Assembly (NCBI GenBank): GCA_027575765.1
Contig: JANBPT010000893.1
Location: forward strand, 1 to 19,788
DNA length: 19,788 nucleotides
Source of the DNA: Tieghemiomyces parasiticus
Taxonomy: Eukaryota > Kickxellomycota > Dimargaritomycetes > Dimargaritales > Dimargaritaceae
Reading direction: 5' to 3'
This document shows, one piece after another, positions 9,247 through 17,937 of the stretch (within the stretch, counting starts at the first letter, position 1; each line of letters begins with the position of its first letter). The notes beneath the pieces were generated by a model. The model saw only the letters and a program-made list of their open reading frames with translations. It made no database searches and was not told the DNA's origin. A program made the translations under genes and the position numbers.

Positions 9247-10587
9247 CTTTAAACTTCAACGCTATACTTAATACCCTCATCGTCCTGGTTTCTATCGACC
9301 ATACAAAAGATACAGTATGAATATAGGCTGAATTTGACCTTGGACGAAGACATTAAAGAAAAATGAGAGAGAGAGAGGAAGGGAGACCAGCCAGGGGTGG
9401 TCACGATTTCGGGCCCGCTCTAGCCTTATACATGGGAAACAATTAAGCTCTTGGGGCGCCATTATCTTTCTCATGATGCACTTGGGGGTTGGGGTTGACT
9501 GAGGAAATTTCTCCCTCTACTACGCTAAAGTGCCTACAGGCCCTATGCGGGTGGAGCATGTAGAATGCGGACCAAGAGATACAATATTGAAACCCAGCAG
9601 CGTGTTCCTACTTTTTCATCACGGCTTTATTACTACTATCATCCTACTTACTTTCAGCAATCATAATCGTCCGTATTATAGTTGTTAAACTCTGGTATTG
9701 TTTTTAGCTGCAATTCAGCTATTCTTTGTGAGTAGTTTGTGTACCTTCCCCCACTTGGCCGAGATACGGATTCCCTTCCTTTGGTGACTTATTTCTGTAG
9801 AAGAAAACGTGAAGGCCGAATGGTGCTTTTTTGCACGTTTCCGTACTTCGTAGAACGGGACGCTTCACATCCTTCCTACGGCTTTAAAAACTATAAATTC
9901 TAATCAATATTCAAGCCCTAATAATGGATGCAACACTTCTACTCGAGCCAGTACATCGAAACGCCGTATTGTACGTTTGCCAGAGTCGCAAGGGCTATCG
10001 AATGGACCAGGCTGCTTTGCAAAGTAGGTGTGGCAGCTTTTGGCCATTACCTGATGCCAATGGACCCCCCCCCCCAGTACACCAGGTCTGCTCCTCTTGA
10101 TCCGGACAAGTCAAGGTCAAGCATCCACCACATGCCATAAAAATTTCCCGTAACCAAGGGATATGAATTTGAAAGGGACATGTACTAGCCACAATCTGTA
10201 CGTCAAGGGGCTAATAAATATACTTTTTACTTCAGCCCTCATAAAGGCAAACTCAGCCCCGGCCCTGCTTGGTCGAGGTTTACTGCTTTCCTCATTTCAG
10301 CACAGCCCTGGGACCGCACGCACTATCATAATACCCAGCGTTTCCCCTCTGGCTAGGTCTATCCATTCCCTAGCTTTAGGCTCCCAGCCTTGCCTGCATT
10401 CCGCAGTCCCAATGGCACAGGTCACTTCCAGTAGTGTAGGGGGGAGGCAAGGTTCCTTATAACCCTCGCTCTACTCCATTTCGTAAAGTTTCAGTCTGCC
10501 CCCCTTTTTTTTCCACAACTAGCGACATAGCTTTTAGTACCTAGCCTCCCCTCATTGGTACCTTACCCTACGTTTATTACTACTTAT
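9247..10587. other. Gene-free, AT-richer stretch with short repeats
   Basis: It holds six GA units (9365-9376), a TATA-like ACTATAAATT near 9890, another ATCCTAC in a pyrimidine-rich context (9641-9647), a run of eleven C (10065-10075) and a run of eight T (10505-10512). Open frames at 9928-10140 and 10163-10462 do not resemble proteins. The last few hundred bases probably contain upstream regulatory sequence of the G-patch gene, but I cannot assign a clear TATA box to it. Confidence 0.5.
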
Positions 10588-10631
10588 CCTCCTACACTTT
10601 AAAATCCTTTATCGGGTTCTGTACCGCAACC
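10588..10631 (+). promoter_or_regulatory. Probable leader and start region of the G-patch gene
   Basis: CTCCTAC followed by ACTTTAAAATCC lies about 40 bases before the ATG, at the end of a pyrimidine-rich stretch (about 10560-10595). This closely resembles the ATCCTACCTTTAAAC arrangement at 9240. The ATG itself has A at -3 (CAACCATGA), a good start context. A transcription start here would give a leader of about 40 bases. The assignment is by position and composition. Confidence 0.35.
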
Positions 10632-12224
10632 ATGACCGTTCCCGACGACCCCTTAGACTTCTTTATTGATGAACATGGCTCGGGCCCGTCCCAGGCAGAC
10701 TTCGCCATCTCGCCAGAGCTGACGTCCACGGTCGCCGGGTCTGTCCTGTACTTTCGCCAAAAACAACGCCAGCCCCCGCCCTCACCACCATATAGCTCGA
10801 CCACTCAGGCCCACGGCCGACGCCTGGCCAGGGTCATTATGGATTCCTATAGCGTGCCTACCCCACAACAGCCGACCCGCGGGCGGACGCTGGCCCCAAC
10901 TCCAGACCCCAAGACTGCGCCATCACCCACTCGACCTCATTCCACCCGGTCTGGCCGTGGTCATGCCAATCGAACACACCCGTTGGGCGGATTACAGCAT
11001 ATGCAGCGCGGTCGTAGGTATCTCTACGATCCGCTCGACGACGAGCTGACTGTGGGGGCATCTCTCTCGTCGTCGGATTCCGACCTGGGACTACCAGTGT
11101 ATAACAGCACGGCAATCGCGGACAGCGAGGACCCTTCGGATCTCAGTGGTTCGGATGACGTCGATGACCAGAACGGTACGGATTCCAGCGACAAAGTTAC
11201 GGGACCGCGTGTAGTGACCAGGTGTACCTCCATCGCGCGCCCTGTGGACACCTCGGATGACGAGAAGTGGATCGTCGAGGACTTCGTTCGTAACCTGATT
11301 GAAGGTGGTGAGCAGGACTTTGAGGATTCGAGTGACGCGGACAGCGACGCCACGGACATGGGCCTGGACGCCCGGCTGGCTAAGATGGGTGGTAAGTTAC
11401 GCGACCGCCTGGTGCCGCTCTCCGATTTTAATGACCTTCTGGATGATTACGGCGACATGTCACTCAGTGATCTGGACGAGGACATGGAGGTGCTACCGAC
11501 ACTGACCCGCCGCCAGCGCCGCCGGTTGATGAATCGGGAGGCCAGCCGCGGGAAGGTTCGAACCGCCGCTTCGGAGCCGCTAAAACCGCCACCAGTAGAT
11601 AGTGCGGATAGCGGAGAGCAGAGGCGTCGGCTGACCAAGGCCGAGGTGGGCATGCTGACCTCCCACTTCTCCGCCAAGTCCCGGTTTGCCCGGGCCAAGC
11701 GGGAGATGGGCCTACCGATGGCGCCGGATCGCAAGGGCAAGATGGCTCCATCCGCCACTTCCCCATCCAGCCAGCAGCGTAATGCACCACCGACTTCCCG
11801 ATTGGAGCGCAAGGAGTACCGAAAGTTGCTCCGCCAGCAGCAGAAAGATAAATCCAAACGGCAACCAAAGCCCCCGGGACCACCGGTCCAGGGTGGTTCG
11901 GGTCGGCGGAAGACGCTCGCCCTCAGCGACACATCGCCCACCGTCTTCGTTGCTGCGTCAAGTACTCTCGCAGCCGATCTGACCGTCACGTCGGCACCTG
12001 CCATCACGACCATGACTGCGATGCGACGGGAAGACATGGCGTTCGGCCACGTCAGGGCCATCGGCTCCACCAACCCGGGCCACCGGCTTCTGGCCAAGAT
12101 GGGGTGGCAACCTGGTCAGGGCATCGGGATCAGCCGGCAAGGTATTACCGACCCGATCCAAGTGCAAATCCGCAAAACCCGTCGGGGTCTGGGTCACGGG
12201 GAGAACCCCGTTCATGACAAGTAA
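10632..12224 (+). CDS. G-patch domain protein (SQS1/Pfa1- or GPATCH2-like)
   Basis: An intronless 530-residue protein. The C-terminal G-patch (about 481-523) is clear: GHRLLAKMGW, PGQGIG, then GITDPIQ and RRGLGHG keep the family's spaced glycines and the aromatic after the first helix. G-patch proteins bind and activate DEAH-box RNA helicases of the Prp43/DHX15 type, so a nuclear or nucleolar role in splicing or ribosome assembly is inferred. The rest is mostly disordered: a Pro/Arg-rich N-terminus (45-130), an acidic Asp/Ser block (about 145-285), and a basic, helix-prone part (290-410) with RRQRRRL and RLERKEYRKLL. SQS1-type proteins carry an R3H domain before the G-patch. I cannot find one, and length and layout also fit GPATCH2 (C-terminal G-patch). 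The ATG has A at -3. It faces the Aurora gene tail to tail. Confidence 0.85.
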   Translation: MTVPDDPLDFFIDEHGSGPSQADFAISPELTSTVAGSVLYFRQKQRQPPPSPPYSSTTQAHGRRLARVIMDSYSVPTPQQPTRGRTLAPTPDPKTAPSPTRPHSTRSGRGHANRTHPLGGLQHMQRGRRYLYDPLDDELTVGASLSSSDSDLGLPVYNSTAIADSEDPSDLSGSDDVDDQNGTDSSDKVTGPRVVTRCTSIARPVDTSDDEKWIVEDFVRNLIEGGEQDFEDSSDADSDATDMGLDARLAKMGGKLRDRLVPLSDFNDLLDDYGDMSLSDLDEDMEVLPTLTRRQRRRLMNREASRGKVRTAASEPLKPPPVDSADSGEQRRRLTKAEVGMLTSHFSAKSRFARAKREMGLPMAPDRKGKMAPSATSPSSQQRNAPPTSRLERKEYRKLLRQQQKDKSKRQPKPPGPPVQGGSGRRKTLALSDTSPTVFVAASSTLAADLTVTSAPAITTMTAMRREDMAFGHVRAIGSTNPGHRLLAKMGWQPGQGIGISRQGITDPIQVQIRKTRRGLGHGENPVHDK

Positions 12225-12843
12225 TGCCCTCGAAGCCGTTACAATGTGTAGGCGACGTCACGCGGTCTAAGTTATTACCCGCTATTATAACGAATGATCC
12301 CAACCCTTTGCTCAACTTGGTGGGCTTTACTTTAACCACCGAGTACGTAGTATGTATCAAACTGTATGATAAGCTTTGGCGAAATCCCACTTAACATGGA
12401 AGGCCGTCTCGCTGTTTGCTGGTCATTACACGCAGCCAAGCTGCGTTGGTTGTTTTTTTGGAGGTTTATATTACAGCTCAACGAAAGACAGGGATGCGAA
12501 GAAAAAAAAACAGTAGGTGGAGCACGCCGATTGCAAGGCCAACACCGGAGAGAGAAAGGGAGGGTAATTCAAGAACGGTGTAGAAAGAGGAAAGGGTTGC
12601 TGGAACGACGCGAATATGTGCGAGAGGGATGCTTTTTGGAGGCAAAAGTAGGTTATCTGCGAAAACGTAATAAACGATTGAAATGGGTAAATGATGGAAT
12701 TAAGAGATAATCAGAAACACGTGTAGCATGAGTCGGTCTTACTGAAGAAAGTGAGTTTTGGGGTCTGATCGGCGACAGAGCCAGGACTGAGCCAAGTCGA
12801 TAAGGCAATGCAGGCATTCACCCTCGAAGACCTAGTCAGGGCG
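12225..12843. other. Spacer between convergent genes
   Basis: This holds the 3' ends of the G-patch gene (+) and the Aurora kinase gene (-). I see no AATAAA close to either stop codon. The plus strand is purine-rich from about 12480 to 12700, including nine A at 12502-12510. That purine richness produces an Arg/Lys/Glu-rich open frame, described separately. Confidence 0.6.
12366..12710 (+). CDS. Doubtful 114-aa ORF, degenerate bZIP-like
   Basis: An ATG frame of 114 residues between two convergent genes. Its second half is very basic and loosely recalls a bZIP: GRVIQERCRKRK resembles the basic-region pattern N-x-x-A-[AQ]-x-x-[CF]-R-x-x-K, and FLEAKVGYLRKRNKRL resembles a leucine-zipper start. 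However, the invariant Asn is Gly, the Ala is Ile, and the zipper heptads are out of register with the basic region by several residues. In real family members these are fixed. Purine-rich DNA often gives such Arg/Lys/Glu-rich translations, so this is either a decayed bZIP fragment or coincidence in a 3' UTR. An in-frame TAG lies at 12348-12350. Confidence 0.18.
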   Translation: MISFGEIPLNMEGRLAVCWSLHAAKLRWLFFWRFILQLNERQGCEEKKTVGGARRLQGQHRREKGRVIQERCRKRKGLLERREYVREGCFLEAKVGYLRKRNKRLKWVNDGIKR

Positions 12844-14135
12844 CTACTGGGCGGTCGGTGGGTTGTGTTCGAGGATCCACGGATGCTGGAGCACCTGATC
12901 GAGGTGCAGACGGTCGGCGGGGTTATGCTTGAGCAAACGGCGAATCAAGTCGGTGGCGCCGGGCGAGATATGCTCGGGGATCTTGAGGTCCACGCGGGAG
13001 ATGCGCTTGAAGGTGGCCTGCTGGCTGCTGAGGTCTTCAAAGGGCGGCACGCCCACCAGAAACTCGTAGCAGAGGACGCCCAGGCTCCACAGGTCCACCT
13101 TCTCGTCGTGGTCGCGGCCCTCCACGATCTCCGGGGGTAGGTAATCCAGTGTACCACACGTGGTCTTGCGTCGGCTGTTGGGGGCGTGTACCGACCAGCC
13201 GAAATCGGCAATCTTGAGTTCACCGCGCTCCCCTACAAGCAGGTTCTCCGGTTTGATGTCGCGGTGAATCACATGTTTGCGATGAAGGTAGTTTAGTGCC
13301 CGGGCCATCTGCATGATGTACTAAAGGGGGGGAGGACGGGGCAGGAAGAAGGGTGAGGATACCAGGGGGGGGTTAGACTATAGCCTAACGGGCAGCAAGT
13401 GTAGATATACACCCCGAATAGATGGGGGGACTTAAGCGTTGATGCATTAGCAAACAAGCAGTTACAGGTACGAACCTTGGAAGCCCGCCGTTCGGAGAAG
13501 CGGCCGTACTTGCGCAGAATCTTGTACAGTTCACCGCGGCTGGCGTACTCAAGGATGAGGTAGACGCGCTTCTCGTCGTGAAAATAGCCAAACAGCCGGA
13601 GAATATTCTCGTGCCGCAGGTGGGACTGGATCTCCACCTCGCGGCGAAGCTGGCGGGCTAGGTTGGGCTGCTTGACCTCGCTCTTAAAGAGTACTTTCAG
13701 GGCCACCACGAACCCCGTAGACTTTTCGCGAGCCTGGTAAACCCGGCCGAACTTGCCGCGACCGAGACCGTCACCAATATCAAAGTCATCTAAGGACCAC
13801 TTCCGCTCAGGTGCGGCAGCGCGTTCCGTCGGTGCGGCGCCGGTGGTGGTGGTAGCAGTGGAGGAAGAGGAGGAATCGACAGCGCTACCGCGGGCGTCTC
13901 GAGTAGCCGGCTGCGTCGAAGAAGCGGCGGCGGGTTGGGTGGAGTGGGTATGAGCTTGAGGGTCGGCGGCCGACGTGGTAGACCGGGCCGAGTGGTGTGG
14001 AGCCTCACCGTTCCGGTGGGTCGCGCCGTGGCTAATGTGCGACTGCTGCAGCTTGGAGGACAGTTGGGTCACGGAGGCATTCCCCCCGGCGGTACTACCA
14101 CCACTGATGGGTGTGGTCTTGGCTGCGCTGGCCAT
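12844..14135 (-). CDS. Aurora-family mitotic serine/threonine kinase
   Basis: Two exons, 14135-13476 and 13320-12844, give a 378-residue protein. Residues 1-110 are a Ser/Thr/Ala-rich disordered tail. The kinase domain runs from about 118: glycine loop [11 protein letters not shown] (123-133), Lys147 in VALK, helix-C Glu166, HRDIKPEN with catalytic Asp241, and DFG Asp259. The activation loop [19 protein letters not shown] is diagnostic for Aurora. Thr273 aligns with the activating Thr288 of human Aurora A and Thr260 of yeast Ipl1. The next residue is Thr where many Auroras have Leu or Val. Fungi usually have one Aurora, the catalytic subunit of the chromosomal passenger complex (with INCENP/Sli15, survivin/Bir1), controlling kinetochore attachment, chromosome condensation and cytokinesis. 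The ATG has G at -3 and G at +4. The tail after HPWILEH is short, as in the family. Confidence 0.96.
13321..13475 (-). other. Aurora kinase intron, 155 bp, phase 0
   Basis: Reading the minus strand, the donor is AAG|GTTCGT (intron starts at 13475) and the acceptor is CCCTTTAG|TAC (intron ends at 13321). Joining the exons restores ERRASK-YIMQMA, which matches the Aurora helix D-E region without gap or insertion, so the boundaries are firm. A CTAAC branch-point candidate lies at 13376-13372, about 50 bases before the acceptor, followed by a pyrimidine-rich tract. The donor GTTCGT departs from GTAAGT. Without splicing, the frame from exon 1 runs on into unrelated residues and stops at 13293, just past the acceptor. 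Confidence 0.93.
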
Positions 14136-14302
14136 GGCTATGGGCGAAAGACAGGGAGGGAGGGGATCCGATGCAGTTGCAAAGGTGGTAAAGGTGGTGA
14201 GGAAACCCCGACAGAAAACACCGAGTGGTCAAGGAATCGTCGGTGGGAGAAAAGGGTGGTGGGTGATTAATAATAAGGGTCGCAAATGTTAAAAGCGGTG
14301 GC

Positions 14303-14307
14303 TTATA
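14303..14307 (-). promoter_or_regulatory. Possible TATA box of the Aurora gene
   Basis: The minus strand reads TTATAAG here, 168 bases before the Aurora ATG, and is followed by a pyrimidine-rich stretch. A start about 30 bases downstream would give a leader near 140 bases. It is a candidate by position only. Confidence 0.35.
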
Positions 14308-15015
14308 ACAAGGGAGGCGATAGAGCGGGGAAGTACAGGGTCTCCGGGTCGGCGGGGAGATCAATTGTGGGTCACACCAAGGCGAGTGATAAACAAACCC
14401 TGTGGACCGTTGCTAATCGGCAAGTGGAGGGGTGATGCCCCTGTGCAGGTCAAAAAGGTGGGATGAGTTTCGGAGTGGCTGGTTGGCCGTATTATCAAGT
14501 ATGGAAGGAAGGGAATCGGCAAGTGGGGTCTTTACATTGGAAGGTCTAGGAAGCGGCGGTCGAAATGCGCAGTGAGTGGAGATGAGGAGGGATCGAGGGG
14601 TAAAGGGAAGACGGTATGTGCGGGGTTTTGACAGGCTGACGGTGTGGGGTTGAGGGCCAACTCATACGGAGGGTCAAATGTGTCGGCTGTGTGGACGGGG
14701 GATGGGAGTGAAAAAATAAACAACTGGTCACAATGATCGTACTGGCAAACTGGTGTGCAACATCATATTTGAAGACCACTAACGTAAACAACCGGGTGGC
14801 TAATGATCAATATCGGAGGGTAACAGCCCAATGCGCCTGTGATAATAAAATGACGCAGCTCCCCGCCATAGAGCCCGACGAGCGCAGAGCTAAAGACCTG
14901 AGCCAAAGTAGCCCCCTTCACAAACACTTTTACCAAATGGCTAAACGATAACATACAGGTAGCAGATAGTTGAGGGCATTTGGATCCCGGGGCACCCCCC
15001 CCCATCAGTCCCGAT

Positions 15016-15021
15016 TTTATT
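15016..15021 (-). terminator. AATAAA polyadenylation signal for TTI1
   Basis: On the minus strand AATAAA occurs 57 bases past the TTI1 stop codon (TGA at 15080-15078). This is a normal distance for a polyadenylation signal, and it is the only consensus copy close to a stop codon in this window. Confidence 0.5.
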
Positions 15022-15077
15022 TTGCCCGTACGTTGCTTTCGTTGACATAAGTCGACCAGCCTACCCGCCTAAATAAT

Positions 15078-17899
15078 TCACTGAACAGCCCGCAACACCG
15101 CTTGCCGGTTGGCTTCGATTGGCCCCAAACACTTCGACCACCCAAGTACCGGTCGTTGCCGCCAGCCGCGAAAGCTGGTGGTCGTAGTCATGTTCGCCGT
15201 CGCTACTTGCGGTCGCTGGGCCGCCCCACTGTCCAACACATAGGGATCGGGCGTCTCGCTCAGCACAATCCACACCACGTCATCGTGTTTCTCCGCCAGG
15301 GTCACCAACGTCCGTCGGGCAGCCTCCTGCACCGTCGGATGGAACCGCGCACCCAAAAACGGGATTGTACATGTCACAATTCGGGCAGCTACCAGTGTCG
15401 GCAAGGGCACAAACCGGGCCACATCTGCCAACGTCTCTAGTACGGCGATCAGCGCGGTCTGGCAGTCGCTCGTAACGAGGTACGGGTAGATATGCCGGGG
15501 CTGTACGCAGTCACGTAACACGGTGGGGATCCACGCTGACCACGCGGGCCACACCTCCTCGACGAATCGGCGGCGCATGAAATCACCGCCCAGTTGGCTC
15601 ATGACGCGTACGAGCTCGGTAGCCCGGAGGACCGTGGCGGACGTGGTATCCCCGCTATTGGACGGGTCGCGCAAGTGAGCCGCTACGTCGGGCCAGACGC
15701 GGTTGATCAGGGCCAGGAATTCACGCGTGTTCGGAACGACTGCCAGTGCATGGGTCAGGGTGTCGAGCGTGGCGGCCCGGATCTGCGGTGCGCCCGCCGA
15801 AAGAAAATTGGGTGTAAAGAGCGCTATCTTGTAGGCCAGAGCTTGTTCCACGGTGAGTGCCGGATTGGTTTCTTGGGGTTCCGGCGGCGGGCTGGCCGTC
15901 GGGGAAGGCGAGGCTTCATTAGCCTCAGCAAGGGGCTCCGGTGCCAGCGACGCCGCGGTGGACGGCGAGATGCCATGGTCGGTGCCCGTACCGCTTGGTG
16001 GGGTGCCCACCAGGGCATGCAGCTGGGCAACCCAGTTCGGTAGGGGTCGTTTAATCTCTTCCACGTTCCCTTCTTCCATTGCCTCAACCCATTCCGGCCG
16101 GTCACCCAAAAGTTGCACTGTCCTCTGGCCGACGGACTTTTGCCCGGTTTCGGCCCCCAGGCTCAACAACAGGCGCACCGGCCGGGGGGCAAAATGTTCG
16201 TCCAAAGCCCCCGCCAGGGCAGCAACCACCCGCCAGATCGCTAGGGTGACTTCGGCCCGATCAGACCACGTTGCCAACCCGTCGAGCATATCCTCGAGCA
16301 CATCGTCAGCGAACGGGATGACCAACCGGCCGGCCAGATGGATGACTTCTTGAAGCACGCGGAACCACACGGGCCGCGGCGTCACTGTCAGCTGGAGACG
16401 TTGGGAAAAACTGTGCATCAGGTAGTCTACGTTATCGGCAACCAGTTCGGCGGGCCCAGCATAGCCGCAGCTTATGCCAACCAAGTCCAGACTAAGGCGC
16501 GCTTGGTGCGTCACCAGTGACGACGTCGCTTGGGTGGCCAGCTGGAGGAGCATTGGGAAGAGCACGTGGAGGAGTTGCGGGCGGAAGGCCGGACCAAATA
16601 TCCGTGCGATGAGAGCCTGGCCTTCGAGGACTAGCGTATCGACTACGACCTGTCTCCGGTACGACGGGGCGGTGGGATCGAGGTTGTTGGTGCTGCTGAG
16701 ACGGGCCATATCGGTGCTCTCCGTGCCAATGGCGGCAGCGGCAGCTTCTCCCTCCAGGGTCGCTGAGGAGCACGCATGGTAGATGCGGAGTAACCGCAGG
16801 AGGGTGGACTGCACCGCGACGCTCGGGAGTTCCGTGGCCTTAGCGTAGCGGGCGGCCAGGACGTGAAGAGCACGATTAGTCAGGTAGATGCCGCGGGCCC
16901 GTCCGTCAATTAATGACGTTGACGAAGACGATGTGGAGTCCAGAGTAGTGGCGCCGATCAAACGTTGCAGGAAAGGGGCCTCATCATGGCCGACCGGCAG
17001 ATGGTGGGTAAGGTAGTCGTCGACGGCTTGAAGGTACGTTCGGGCCCCACGATAGTCGAGCACTACCGCGCTGGCCATGAGTTCATCCGTGCGCTGTCTA
17101 AACACGGTGTAAGGATCCGTGACTTGATGGGATGTCGCGGTGGGAGCGGATGATGTAGCGAGACTTAGCTCCTGGACCACAGCGCCGCCCGGGGTGGCCG
17201 TCGGCCGGCCCGATATGTCGAGCGGAAGGCTGGCCATAATCTTATCGAGCCAGGTCGTTAGTAGATCGCCTCCGTCGGCCATAGCCGTGTCCACCCCAGA
17301 GGTATCCAGAAGGATATCCGAGAAGGCGGTCATGACGCGCATGTAGCGTACGGTTTCGGCGGTGGCTCGGGCTGAATAGCTCTCAGCCATAGCGTCGACC
17401 CTCATCTCGGCACGGTAGTCAGCACCGCTCTCCACGGTGACGAGCGGGATTCCGGCAACCGTTGTAGGGGCAATCCCGGGCGTCCGACTCCGTGCGGCGG
17501 TGGCGGTATCCGCTAGTGTGGATACCACCAGATCGCTTTGCGGCGTCAACAACGGGGGCATGGCGCGACCCGCGACTCGTGTAAGTTCTTCCCTAATCAC
17601 CTGTCCGCATCGTCCACTTGTATCCCGTTCCACTTGGATCCGTACCGCGGAAATGGCACTCGAGGCCCGAGTCCGAACCTCCGCCATTGGATCGTTGGCG
17701 AGCTCAGCGGCGGTTTCCAGTAGCCCTCCTAGAGCGGATTGGAACGTGAGAAGGCAGTGGGACAGCAGGGAATCCACCAGAGCGGCGACCGACCGTCGGA
17801 CGCGCCAGTGAGTGTGTGATCGCAGGACTAGAACGTAGTCCAGGCGGACCTGGACGTTCGCCAGGGTCTGACGCCACCAGGTCAGGTCCTTGGCACTGG

Positions 17900-17937
<38 letters not shown>

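Larger units (their letters stand above)
14136..15077. other. Aurora upstream region and TTI1 3' flank
   Basis: Read on the minus strand, 14290-14136 is pyrimidine-rich and is the likely Aurora leader. The part near 15016-15077 belongs to the TTI1 3' UTR. Between them I see no gene; open frames at 14532-14791 and 14733-14951 look like chance. A run of nine C lies at 14995-15003. Confidence 0.55.

Noticed and set aside
11391..11397. GTAAGT-type splice donor inside the G-patch gene (GGTAAGTTAC)
   Set aside because: The frame is open across it with protein-like sequence, and no acceptor restores a better family match.
12808..13140. 110-codon plus-strand frame across Aurora exon 2
   Set aside because: Antisense shadow of a highly conserved kinase exon.
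15102..17811. Several open frames of 100-170 codons antisense to TTI1
   Set aside because: They mirror the GC-rich codon structure of TTI1, which is strongly supported over its full length on the minus strand.
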